Shown: positions 21,523-32,134, counted from the first letter of the stretch. The stretch: 32,354 nt of DNA from Apostichopus californicus (GCA_020650975.1 JAIPMN010000593.1:1-32354); one strand, 5' to 3'. Notes: generated by a model from the letters alone, not told the origin. Made by a program: numbers and translations.

Positions 21523-22561
21523 AGGAGAGGAGGCAAAAGAATTTATAAATATTTAGGTTAAAAAAACTAAAAACATAACAAAGTATCCTTGACTTCTCAT
21601 CTTTGGCATGTTCATTTGGGACACAGATAGGAATGTACATGTATGCTGTAAGTTTTAAAGAAATCGGTTACATATTGATTGACCTTTAAGAGTTTGTTCA
21701 ACATCATTGCTAACATCAATTCAAACATGACAACTCAAATGTCACCTACCGAACAGTATGATATTGTGGTGACCGGGTATTAAATTCATTTTACTTGCCA
21801 GAAAATTACCAAGTCATTACCATCTCTAGAGTTGTACTTGCACCCCATCTGACATACTCTGTATATTCTTTCCACACTAGTTGACATTGACATGGTTTAA
21901 AGTCAATATTTTGTGTTTGAATGACAAGCTACCTTAGATCTAGATATAAAATGGTCAGTTGAACAGCTCAAGTAGTTACCATACATGTTGTCAGCATCAT
22001 GGAAGTTTGTGTGTACAGTAGGTCTGTACTAGAGGCAGTATTATAACTGTGTGACTTTCCCCTGTAGTACACTCAAGCCTGTGTACATCACTTGTACTTT
22101 AGGTTGTTTAGATTCCATCTCACAGTTAACTTGAACTGCTAACTGTGATTATTGGTATAAATTTACATTATTTTATGAATACCATCCTGATTTATCAATG
22201 GGCATGCACTATGTATTGTGCTATCAGATGTACAGTACATCATCACCATAGGTTGCTTATCAGTGCTACTAGCGTTAAGCAACATAGCTGTATGGCATGT
22301 AGCAATTGGCATGATAGACTTAACATCATGCCACAATTTACTCACTTCAAACATTCTCTACAGTACAGTAGCTTCATGACTATTCATGACTACAATCTTC
22401 ATTGGGACTCACTAGGGACCTACCAGTTTTCCCATATTCCCATCCTGCTATACAATATGCCACAAAGCAATGAGACATATTTGTGAAGTTATTTGATATA
22501 ATGTTCTCTGGTCTCTACCTTTCTCGTCACTTTGCTGCTTAGGCACTTCCTCAACAACTGG
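21523..22561. other. No gene recognised
   Basis: A+T-rich sequence between two transposable elements. A 113-codon plus frame (22145-22486) has a low-complexity, stop-bounded composition with no motif. Confidence 0.5.
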
Positions 22562-22569
22562 TTTGTGAC

Positions 22570-23612
22570 CAAGGGCGGCGGAAGCACTTTTAATCTGGGG
22601 GGGCACCAACGTCGAAGGGCACTTTGCAGATTGGACTGATGCAGCCTGATATTTAGTACCCTTTAAAACTCTTATTGTATTATCTTATTTGCGTATACAC
22701 ATCACTCCATCAACGCCCCCCCCCCCCTCAAGGAAACAATGAAAACTAGCACTGCAATATCTAATGTGCAAATTGGGAAACAAGGAACAAGTTTTCTTTC
22801 GAGACAAAATGAGGTGAAATCATTATAAAGTCCAAGTCCCTGCACATGCGATCGATACATGCATGAAAGCAAATAAAATATGTCAAAATACGAAAGGATG
22901 GGGTAGGTTATGGGATATTAAAACTAAACTCATTATTCATAATAGGCTATAAATGGCTTCTGCTTATTACAAAGTCACAATGTAATATAGCAATGCATTT
23001 TTGGAAATGCATTAGGATTTTTTTGGCACATTGAATATGCATAATGGCACTCACCAGAATGTTAGAAGCCTTGTGGTAGTAAACATAGGCGTAGGAGGAG
23101 GGGGGGCTGCAGCCCCCCAACCAAATTTTTGTGTGAAATATGGGCAATATGCTGAGAATGTTTCGGGCACCTACTGAAAAAAATATAATTTGCTATGTGT
23201 TTTTCAATGGTTAAACTGATATTATTATCATCATTATTATTGTTATGACTTTCCCAATGATTATAACCAATATGGAAGGGTAATAACACAGCAAATGATT
23301 GTATGTTATTGGCATGCGATGTAATAACCGACGCATGCCTATATGATATGCACATTAACATGTTGAATGCACGCCGAGCGCGCGAAAAATTTTGGTAATA
23401 TTTTTCGTTACAGCCCCCCCAAATCAAATTGGGCTCCTACGCCTATGGTAGTAAACATTTATAACTTTCCGAAATATTTCATTCGACGTGGGTTTCGCTT
23501 TGTAAACTCTTTTTTTATTTAGAAATTTTTATATAGAAAAAGGGCACATTTTTAACCTGAGGAAAAGTGGGGGGGCACGTGCCCCCTGTGCCCCCCGGTT
23601 CCGCCGCCCTTG
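22570..23612. mobile_element. hAT-like non-autonomous element (outer)
   Basis: CAAGGGCGGCGGAA at 22570-22583 is repeated as its exact reverse complement at 23599-23612, and TTTGTGAC flanks both sides (22562-22569 and 23613-23620). A 14-bp TIR starting CA with an 8-bp target duplication is the signature of hAT elements. A G-run then GGGGGGCAC follows both ends. No transposase is present. The element contains the complete nested element at 23084-23447; without it the length is about 670 bp, typical of a hAT MITE. Confidence 0.88.
23084..23447. mobile_element. hAT-like MITE (nested)
   Basis: CATAGGCGTAGGAG at 23084-23097 is matched exactly by its reverse complement at 23434-23447, with GTAGTAAA on both sides (23076-23083 and 23448-23455). 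At 364 bp it is too short to encode a transposase. It lies wholly inside the outer element, so it is the younger insertion. It holds a perfect palindrome, GGGGGGCTGCAGCCCCCC, at 23101-23118. Confidence 0.9.
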
Positions 23613-23620
23613 TTTGTGAC

Positions 23621-24539
23621 AAACAACCAAGATAAAGGCAATGCAATTCTCCAGCAGAGAGTAAAAACGACAAATTTTGAAAACAATTTTTTATACTTGT
23701 GTGATACATCGTTTTAAAGCTTGAAGTCCAAACTATGTTTTTAATGAAGATACCCCAATTCGGTCATGTGACACTAAGTAATCGGCCCATAATGCAACTG
23801 GAATCCAAGTACTTATGAAAATGAGACATAATTGGTATGCTTTATTTTTACACAAACGTATATTCTTATACAGGTTTTAATTGATTACATGTCAATTTTC
23901 TCTAATTTATAGTTTCTTAATTAGGAAATAAATGCATTTTTGACCAAAAGGTGTTTGGGGGTCATGTGACAGGGCAATGAATAATAACATCTCAAAATGC
24001 CACGCCCGTTACCAAAACAATGCTTATTAACTTAAATCAGTATGAAAATTACATTTATTTGATATAAACATCTGAAATAAGCATCTGAAAAAGGTGAAAG
24101 TGGCACCCTGTTTTACGAAATTTTAGAAATGTATGGTATTGGAGTTTTTCAAATTTAATATGTCACGTCTGTTATTTCCAGTAACAGACCTGACACATTC
24201 ATTGTAACAAACGTGACAAGTAGTGTCTGTGATAAAAAAAACTTATTATAAATGTATGCATTTTACTTGCCACCTGATGTTTCCCTTTTGGTATACATTA
24301 TCTGTAGATTCATGCACCTCTGACTAAACAGAGGGTACCCTTTTTTATTTGATTTTTGATATGTCATATTTTCCCGAGAGGCCAAGAACATGTGATTCTT
24401 CAGCAATCTTGCAAGAAAAACTTTATTTAGCAAAATAAAAAAGAACTGAAAGTCAGCCCATTTTCATATATCAGCATAAGGTTTATGGTTTAAAGAATAA
24501 GGTAAGACAAATGTTGTTTTACTGAAAGATACTCTGGTA
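23621..24539. other. Left flank of degenerate gene, with recurring motifs
   Basis: No coding match. GGTCATGTGACA occurs at 23762 and 23960. Three copies of the TGTCACGTYYGTTAC motif lie at 24161-24218, and a variant at 23998-24012. See the separate entries. Confidence 0.5.
24161..24218. repeat. TGTCACGTYYGTTAC motif cluster, left
   Basis: Copies are TGTCACGTCTGTTAT at 24161-24175 (plus), TGTCAGGTCTGTTAC read on the minus strand at 24195-24181, and TGTCACGTTTGTTAC read on the minus strand at 24218-24204. The first two face each other and form a 13-bp stem with one mismatch. A weaker variant, CACGCCCGTTACC, lies at 24001-24013. Confidence 0.75.
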
Positions 24540-26309
24540 GACCAGTGCCGTTGTAAGATTCGTGAAAATTTCATCATGAAATTGAAAGGATTGTAGATGC
24601 AGTTGAGTCCACCTTCTGGAAGAAAATACTTTGTGTAGATGGAGAAGAAGACCTCAACTCAGATTGCTAGAAAGGAAGCTGCCACAACTGCATAGGTGGA
24701 ATTAGACAGATGGTTCACCCAGTAAATGAAGCTACAATGGTGAAGTGGCAAGAATGGGATCATAATGAAGATGACGTTCTAATTCTCATTACTCACAATA
24801 AAGATGCAGGCACTCTCTTTGGTGCCACCATAGATTGCATACCGTAGGTCCAGGAACATACAAGAATTAAACACATTCAGGTGGTAGCCCTTTGAAGCCA
24901 CCATAGATGGCATACCGTAGGTCCAGGAACATACAAGAATTAAACACATTCAGGTGGTAGCCCTTTTGTGCCACCATAGATAGCATACCGTAGGTCCAGG
25001 AACATACAAGAATTAAACACATTCAGGTGGTAGCCCTTTGGTGCCACCATAGATTGCATACAGTAGGTCCAAGAACATACAAGAATTAAACACATTCAGG
25101 TGGTAGCCCTTTGAAGCCACCATAGATGGCATACCGTAGGTCCAGGAACATACAAGAATTAAACACATTCAGGTGGTAGCCCTTTGAAGCCACCATATAT
25201 GGCATACCGTAGGTCCAGGAACATACAAGAATTAAACACATTCAGGTGGTAGCCCTTTGAAGCCACCATAGATGGCATACCGTAGGTCCAGGAACATACA
25301 AGAATTAAACACATTCAGGTGGTAGCCCTTTGGTGCCACCATAGATTGCATACCGTAGGTCCAGGAACATACAAGAATTAAACACATTCAGGTGGTAGCC
25401 CTTTGGAGCCAAAGAAGTGTAACCTGTAAGTGTTCACTGCTGCAGTATTCTTCAGTGGAGGTTGTGACACCTATCTGATTTGTTCTGATACTCATGACAA
25501 AAACAAACATTACCATCATTGCCTTCATTTCAAACTATATGAGCTCATACATTTGATAGAACCAAATGACACTCTGAGAGGCAATTTGGAGTGATGGGAC
25601 CATCATGCGAGTTCAAGAACCAATAGATGATGAAATTGTTGTACCTTCTGAGGGTATACTTTGCCACATCCCAGGGTAAGGGTGTCGTGTATGGTATCGG
25701 AGGTAAAGGGGCAGAAGTCAGAAGTCAGAAGCCTGCATTGTACAGAATGCTGCAGAGTATGCATTCACACTACAGCCACTGCTAGCTAACATAAAAGCTG
25801 TTCAACTGACACAGCAACATATAGATTCTGTGAATAAAAAGCTCAATCCGTGGGAAGACAGGCCACTGCTGACATCCCTGGCATACCAAGTAGTATGCGT
25901 GTTGGCTGCAACTATACATGAACTGAAACTTGTTGTCTAATACATCCAAAGACACAGAAGAGCAGCCATACATCACATAGGGTATGAAACCAGTTGATCC
26001 TCAAAACCTGCTGGCGATCCACTAGTGCTGAATTCAGGTGACTGGTGTCTTGTTGAATATGATAGCACTTGGTATCCTGGAGTTGTCACAAAAGTTATCA
26101 AAGATGATGTTGAAGTGAGAGTTATGACCAGAAAACTAGAAAAGGAAACTCAAAGTGAATCTGGCCAGTTCTAGAGTATATTTTACAAAGAACAGAATAT
26201 TGCCTGTAAGATTAAACCACCTATTTTGGTTAGATCACGTAGTGGTGGTCAAATTGAGTTCAAAGAAAACTTGATTAAAGCATTTTGCAATGGTTTAATT
26301 TCCTTTTAA
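24540..26309 (+). pseudogene. Degenerate gene of a multicopy invertebrate family, possibly transposase-related
   Basis: Coding blocks survive in different plus frames. The first has Cys residues as SCHNC, then VKWQEW (24664-24846). FATSQGKGVVYGIGG lies at 25660-25704, like the FATSHGKG..DG.GG block I recall from multicopy uncharacterised invertebrate proteins. After a frameshift a frame opens from QNAAEY to KLVV (25743-25940). A C-terminal block follows, GDWCLVEYDSTWYPGVV to KIKPPILV (26037-26309), with one stop at 26172. The blocks lie in the order expected of one protein: Cys cluster, central region, HGKG-type motif, C-terminal GDW domain. The central part is replaced by a 73-bp tandem array (24813-25415). 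I know no function for the family; a link to a DNA transposon is inferred from its copy number elsewhere and from the motif clusters on either side. The copy is clearly dead. Confidence 0.6.
24813..25415. repeat. 73-bp minisatellite inside the degenerate gene
   Basis: Units carrying ACCGTAGGTCCAGGAACATA recur at 24841, 24914, 24987, 25060, 25133, 25206, 25279 and 25352, always 73 bp apart, with only a few substitutions (for example GATGG, GATTG or GATAG before CATACCG). The first unit continues directly from the reading frame that carries the SCHNC block, so the array seems to have expanded from coding sequence. The period is not a multiple of three, so expansion would have destroyed the frame. 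Confidence 0.97.
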
Positions 26310-27058
26310 ACTTTGTCAAATTTGACTTGTTTTCCAGACTTGAATTCTGTTCTGGCAGTCTACAAATTTAGATGATTTATACTGTAGGTTAACTAATTAT
26401 GGCTGTTTCTCATGACATGTTTGTTATCTAAGGTTTGGTCTTTTGTACCTTTCTTGTATTCTTAGATCAAAATCAATTTTTCTGAATATGCTTAAAGTTC
26501 TAGATACATGTAAATTAAGTGATAGGCCTAACAATTTGTCAAAAGTATAAAATTGAAATGTTTCAAGTAAATATCATCAGTTAAATTTGGTTTCTATGAG
26601 TCTGGCTGGGAGTGATGGGAAACACAGAAATCCTTTAGGAATGTGTAACATGGCAGAACATCCCAATAATGGTGGGTTATTACAAACTTTCTACATACCA
26701 ATGCTATATCATTTGTATCAACTAGACGTGTATAATTTCATCAAAACAAGAAAAACAATCATATTGTATTAGAGGAGAATGTAATAAATTTAGGAAAGGG
26801 TTGACACAGTACAAACAACACAAATGTATTAGTTTAAAATCTGTTTGAAATCTGTATAATTTCTTGTTGTTCATTCACTGGATATTCACCCAAATTTAGA
26901 AAAATCAGTAAAAGCTAATGAACATTTTGAGGTATGTAGACATTCAATTATAAGTTTAATCAAACAATACCTATAAAATCACAGTAAAAATAACAAATTA
27001 ACTCAGCAATGATATGTTTCGAATGTAAACTAGATAAAAGTTTTCAAGAATTCAGAAG
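26310..27058. other. No gene recognised
   Basis: A+T-rich sequence downstream of the degenerate gene with only short frames (at most 61 codons). It may be the 3' part of an old element. Confidence 0.5.
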
Positions 27059-27441
27059 TGTCACGTTCGTTACTTTTGATTACATGTCCGTGACTGCACA
27101 TTTATGGTTCCTCACCAAAATTAGCAAGTGGCATTAACAAATAACTATGTGACTGAACACCCATCTGCACTTAAGCTAGCCCAATATGGAGGTCAGTTCA
27201 GTAACTTCACAGACTTTCACATTGTGAATTTCAAAAATCAAAAGTATGTGTCAGAAATGTGTCACGTCCTTACCATAGTAATTAGTAATCCTTCATTAGC
27301 ATTTCATAATATATTGCTTTTACTTTTTACATTAATTAAAGACCATTCTTGTTCATGTTTGGTGTTATAACTAAACAGGAAAATATATTATTAAGTGTAA
27401 GAGAACAATAATCTAATGTGTCTGATTGTCACGTTTGTTAC
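27059..27441. repeat. TGTCACGTYYGTTAC motif cluster, right
   Basis: TGTCACGTTCGTTAC at 27059-27073, TGTCACGTCCTTACC (one base short) at 27260-27274 and TGTCACGTTTGTTAC at 27427-27441, all on the plus strand. Just beyond the last, AATCGCCCATCATG resembles AATCGGCCCATAATG at about 23780 on the far left. An 80-codon frame (27128-27370) overlaps without any domain. Confidence 0.75.
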
Positions 27442-28429
27442 CCGAGAATCGCCCATCATGACATTGTCCAAAAGTGGGCCTAAAGAACTCATAGCTCTTC
27501 ACTATCTTTAATTAATCAATCAGAATCTCTGATTTCCATTGAATTTCATAACAGAAATAAATGCTACTAGGATGCTTAGCTGGTAGAATGAAGGGCCCTG
27601 ATTCATGAAGGCCATTAAAATGGTCATCTCCCAATCAGGTGTTTCATTCAAAAACATTTTTAATAGCACAAGATCACTGGACCATGTGTAAACAGGCTCC
27701 ATTTCCTGTTTATAGTCAGTAAGCTGCTGGCTTCACAGTTTATCCTTTTACTTAAGATACTGCATCAGAACAGAAGTTCATTGTCTCTTCTACAGTTTTT
27801 GTATATAAATTTAGTGTCCATTAGCATATGGGTTGCTTCTTTACTACAGGACTCCCTTGTTCTTAGAAAAGTTGGCATCATCATTGCTGTGGTCAGAGTT
27901 TTTCTGGTAGCAACTCCAATCAGGAGATCTCTAAAGGCTGGTTTAGAGAAAGTTACTTTACTGATTGGGTAGTGTGTCCTTACTCCTATTTGGCCCCTCC
28001 CTTTAGTTAGACAAAGAAAATGCTGGGTATGCCATGTGGCTGCAGAGCACCTTAACCCCCCAAGCCAAGAAGACATAGATTTAGTAATATTGTAGGAGAA
28101 TTAGATACTGTACCAAGTTAAAGGTTTTTATATCATATACCTGAATCTGTTCCTGCTGAATTTCAATTACATTAAAGAAGTCTACTGTAACTGTAAAAAT
28201 ATAAATTAATTGTTTATCTCGACGTTTCCTGATACGGATCACCATTGGAATCTCCCAGAAGCCTAGCTCTCGGCTATTACAGGAACTCTTCAACACTATT
28301 AAATATATTCACTCTCCATTGCCATCACATGGAAGGATCTATAACCATTATTATTGGACGACACTAACTTTACCTCACCTTTATATATTGCCCGCCATTG
28401 CTGTCCCTTTGGAACTTTACCTCATATAT
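27442..28429. other. No gene recognised
   Basis: Overlapping frames on both strands (27765-28076 and others) show no motif. The stretch from about 28091 could be the start of a solo LTR (TGTAGGAG) ending near 28729 (CTCCTACCCA), but no target duplication supports it. Confidence 0.4.
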
Positions 28430-28513
28430 CTTGCCTGGATTCTATTCTATCTTGCCTGGATTATATTCTATTTCCCTGGATTCTTCTCTATCTCACCTGG
28501 ATTGGACTCTACC
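28430..28513. repeat. 21-bp repeat, four copies
   Basis: CTTGCCTGGATTCTATTCTAT and three variants follow one another at 20-21 bp spacing. They keep a short plus frame open with a hydrophobic peptide repeat (YLAWI-like), which looks incidental. Confidence 0.8.
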
Positions 28514-29310
28514 TTGACAGCCTGCAGAACAATCAATTTCCCTTCGGTCGACCCAATGGACTTTTATTCATTTACATTCTGTGCCTTTATATTGTATAAG
28601 GATTTGTTTGTGTTGTGTGTGTGTGTGTGAGTGCAAAGTGGCCACCGGTGAGCAACCAAACTGTAAGTTAAATCATTCCTTTATTTTTCATTAAACTGGA
28701 CCCCGCATTTCAATACCCTCCTACCCATGTAAGAATAACTTTTTCAATATTCATGTTCATATTTCATATATTGGACTCTTCAGTCACATATATATGAGTC
28801 TTACTGTTAAATCTATTGTTTCAATACAATTATCTCTATAGTATACTTAGCCAGCTACACACTGTTTCTTTGTGTCATTTTTGAAGTGTTCATCTGTCTT
28901 CGCACTGATGGGACACTAGTAATTATACCTCTAGTCAACCCCAAGGGTGTAACATCCCTTACACATAGTAGATACTCTCTGAAAATACCTCAAACCAAAT
29001 GATAAAATTCTGTTCTGGAATAGTTCACTGAAAGGCATATGGTGTTTAAATTACGACCGTTAGGACAAAACTTTAAGCCATATAACACATAAAATCAACA
29101 ATTTGTTGAAGTTTTTCCAGACCAAATATTCATAAAATAGATGTTGAAACTGTTGGAATTTTATTATTGGATCTGTGTGTGGTTTCAGAAGAGGGGCCTC
29201 CTTCCCGGATGTGCCCCTGGTTACAGGAACTCCTAGAAAAACTTGTGTATTATCCTCTATGCATGAAACATAACATTTTGTTTTATGTAAGCTCTTCCTG
29301 ATAAACTCAC
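28514..29310. other. No exon recognised; GT microsatellite
   Basis: A (GT)n run lies at about 28610-28629. This region is downstream of the second minus-strand coding exon and should be intron of that gene, but I found no further exon with convincing splice sites and open frame. Confidence 0.45.
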
Positions 29311-29454
29311 CTGTGTGAAGGTTTTCTTTGGTTTAGCAAATGAGCTACAAAAGTTGCCGAGGAGACCGACAATCATCTCATCTCCGAGAGCAATTGCCTC
29401 TCTCGGTGTTTTAGAGACTGACGATTCATCGGTATGGAGGGGATCTGGAAGAAC
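29311..29454 (-). CDS. Coding exon 2 of unrecognised gene (partial)
   Basis: On the minus strand the segment is open for exactly 48 codons, from VLPDP to TFTQ. It is preceded by a strong acceptor (TTTTCTCCTCCTCCAG) and followed by a consensus donor (ACACAG|GTGAGT). It starts and ends in phase 0 and joins in frame to the exon at 31046-31177, giving 92 residues so far. Its text includes an acidic/Ser linker, then EAIALGDEMIVGLLGNFC, a likely helix, and a basic tail AKPKK. I recognise no family. No membrane segment or signal peptide is seen. Later exons must lie at lower coordinates, within or beyond the window. Splice quality and frame agreement are what support it; the function is unknown. Confidence 0.75.
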
Positions 29455-31045
29455 CTGGAGGAGGAGAAAATATATGTCATTATGAGGAAAATGTGATCAA
29501 AGAAGTTAAAATGGTGTCACCAAACTTCAACATTTGTAACTAAATGATTACTGTTTTAGACCAGATTTAAGATGCAAGCAGAAGAAACGTTATCAAATCT
29601 TTTCATCTTTTGACAAATCTGTCTAAGTCTTTATTCATTCAGATTTATTTTATTAATGCCAAAGTTGACTAATGCATAGATCTGCAGGCTTAATTTTTTA
29701 AACTTTGTCATTGTGCCTGATGTTTTTATTTGTATACAAAATTGATAATCACTGAAAAACAGATTTTCTAACACACATGCAAAGAGTTAATTATCGGTGC
29801 ATTTTATTTTCTCATGTTTACATTGAGAGTTGCTTTATATTTCTCCAAAGTACTTGTTATGGAGCATTCTGGTTCAATATGGCAACACAGAACATGGGGT
29901 GAAACAATGTATACTTCTGTGGGGCAGAGGGGGGAGGTTTCAGCATGGGGTGTAACCATGTATATTTCTGTGGGAACATCAGCCCCACTTCGTGAGATCA
30001 ACCCCTCCCCCCCCCCCCTCCTGTGGCTGGTTTTTACAGAAAATCTTAGTGTACAGTACATAAATAATATATTACATGTATATGCAGGTACAATCTAAAC
30101 CCTCAAATATTTTCCAACATTTTTTTCAAAGTTGCAAAATAAAGCACCATTTTTCCATCCAAGCACCTTCATTTTACCAAACTTTCTCAAAATTAAAAAA
30201 TATATAAATCTATAAGAAAGTACATCATTGCCACTTCTGTTTGTAGGCCGGCAAATGAAAGCTTCCAAGAAAGGAATGTTAGTCCTCAAAATCTTGAAGG
30301 AAATCAATATTAACTTCAAATTCTGGAATATCAAACTTGCAAAGCATTTTCCTCAAAACTTGTTAGATTTGACCCATTGAATTTTTGCCAGACATAAATG
30401 AGTGTTAAATTAACATTCATATTCATTAGAGAGGAAATCTTGTATTAAGAGAGAAGAAATATGCCTGTTGAATTTCAAACTTGTGGGAAGTTTTGTCAAG
30501 GGTGGATTGGCCTACCAGCCTACTGGATAAAAAGTTGGGCCCCTGGGTCCAAGGCAGCACAGGCACTTCCAGGCTACCACATATGCCTATTTCAATTTGC
30601 TCGCAAAAGATGTTAATTTCATATGAGGTGCCAAATAAGCCACTTGTTTCAAAACCACAGTGCTGCCATTTGGAACACTGGTCCAGTTGCGATTTCTGTT
30701 CCAGTTTACACCTGACCTGCATGTACTGAATGTATTTTAGATCCTCCTGCAAGCAGGAACTCGCGAAGAAGCCATCATTGGCTTATCAAAGTCAGTCTCT
30801 TAGATTCATATTTTAACGTCCATGATTATGAATTGTCAGTTGTCAACAACTCTGTAACTGGACGACATACATTAATCTTGGAGTGACTCGAACTGGGGAC
30901 CTTATGATTGAAAGGCACCAGCGTTAACCTGTGAGACCATTATTTGATAATCTAGCATTTTTTTGTTGCAGCAATACAGATCAGCTTTGACTTATGTAAA
31001 TCATGAGAGGTGAATGATACATGAATCCATCTATGAGACTTTTAC
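29455..31045 (-). other. Intron between coding exons 1 and 2
   Basis: A 1591-bp GT..AG intron inferred from the two exons (donor GAG|GTAAAAG, acceptor CTCCTCCTCCAG). It holds an old SINE (30785-30945), a C-rich run at about 30002-30020, a 51-bp-spaced imperfect duplication starting CATGGGGT at 29893 and 29944, and a CAAGGGTGGATTGGCC string near 30497 that resembles a hAT end without a visible partner. Open frames inside (for example 29814-30098 and 30752-30426) are not supported as exons. Confidence 0.7.
30785..30945 (-). mobile_element. tRNA-derived SINE remnant in intron
   Basis: Read on the minus strand, an A-box-like TGGTCTCACAGGTTAACGC (30939-30921) is followed at tRNA-like spacing by a B-box-like GTTCGAGTCAC (30893-30883), with an anticodon-arm-like stretch between. 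A tRNA-unrelated tail including CATGGACGTTAAAATATGAA follows to about 30785. It is a different family from the SINE at 13426. The 3' end and target duplication are unclear. Confidence 0.65.
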
Positions 31046-31177
31046 CTCCACGACATCGCCTGGTTTAAAGTCTTGATCTTTGATCTGATGGCGACAGATG
31101 AGTTGGTACGTTCCATCGTAGGGGGAATCATTTCCCTGGTAGAGGACACAAACAGGGTGATAGCCAGCCTTGGGCAT
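31046..31177 (-). CDS. Coding exon 1 of unrecognised gene
   Basis: Minus-strand ATG at 31177-31175 (AAC before it, so A at -3) with an in-frame TGA four codons upstream, which fixes this as the first coding exon. It is open for 44 codons (MPKAGYHPVCVLYQG to KPGDVVE) and ends in phase 0 at GAG|GTAAAAG. The peptide begins with a possible beta-strand (HPVCVLYQG), has a Tyr/Asp-rich turn (SPYDGTYQL), one Cys-Arg-His stretch and a KPGDVVE phrase as in small beta-barrel or ligand-binding folds, but I cannot name a family. It has no signal peptide, suggesting a cytoplasmic or nuclear product. Its 5' untranslated region probably begins near the CpG-richer patch at 32135-32245. This and the exon at 29311-29454 are the most credible host coding sequence here. 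Confidence 0.75.
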
Positions 31178-32134
31178 GTTGAATATTCAGCAGTTGTAGA
31201 TACTTCTCTGGCAAATCAAAAAGTAATCAAAATGATATTTTTTATTAGAGGAAGTCAACAATATTGATTTCTTTTTCTGTGAACAATGTTAAGATGCTGC
31301 ATGGTATTATTGTGCTACTGTTTTATACCTGACAGTGGCATACTCAGGATAGGGAATAATTTGTATAATACCAACTCAAATGCAAATAAAAATTGCCAAA
31401 TTGCTGTACCTATGTAAAATATGTGCAGAGGTTTTCCTATACGCAAACCTTAGTATCATTTGCAGTTTCATAATTTCAATGCAAAATCGGACACTTTAAG
31501 TCTCCTACAGGAATAGGGCACAAGGAAGTAAGCTTGGAAAGAGACTACATATTGAAAACAAATGATAGCTTCAGATATCAAGAAGACTACATATGTTTGG
31601 AAAAAGTATGAAATTTTCAGTTCTGAAGGAGCCCCACCCAGCCCCACCTCCCCCTAACCCCTGCACACCCTACCCACAGACAGCTTGGAATGTGTAATAT
31701 GGCAAATATCTCGTCCTTTCCCTATCCCACACATTTTATTCTTTTCTTTTCTTTTTCAGAAGGGGGGGGGGGGCTTTGTTCCATCTCCCTTTTCCTTTTC
31801 TAAGAGCACGTGAACTTACGTTGCTTTGACATTTCCCATTTGTAGTTTATCATGACATCCCAAATACGTTTTTGAAACAAATCAAATTCTAAACTATTTC
31901 ATGACCTTTTATCTAATTAATGATCTGTTTCTTAATATTATCTGTCATTTTCAGATATTAAAATATCTCTTTAATTATCTACTCATCCTTGATCTTAGAC
32001 TCGAAGATTTGCAAATGTAAAAGCTTCGTACATAAACACCACACAAAAGTTCCATTCCGTTTTGTAATAAACAATAACAACCCCTTTCAATAATCGATCG
32101 TTCCAGAGTATTTAATAGGCAAATCCTGTTTGCA
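31178..32134. other. Likely 5' intron or upstream region
   Basis: Contains C-rich (31630-31678) and poly-G (31761-31773) tracts and otherwise plain A+T-rich sequence. It presumably separates a non-coding first exon from coding exon 1. No gene is visible on the plus strand. Confidence 0.45.

Noticed and set aside
28091..28729. Possible solo LTR: TGTAGGAG at the left, CTCCTACCCA at the right, with a TATA-like and a late AATAAA-like string.
   Set aside because: No 5-bp target duplication, no primer-binding site or polypurine tract, and the inverted match is only about 7 bp.
29161..29240. Possible third exon on the minus strand after an acceptor-like TTTTTCTAG.
   Set aside because: The phase needed to continue from exon 2 meets a stop after three codons.
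30497..30530. CAAGGGTGGATTGGCC string resembling a hAT terminus.
   Set aside because: No matching inverted end or target duplication was found downstream.
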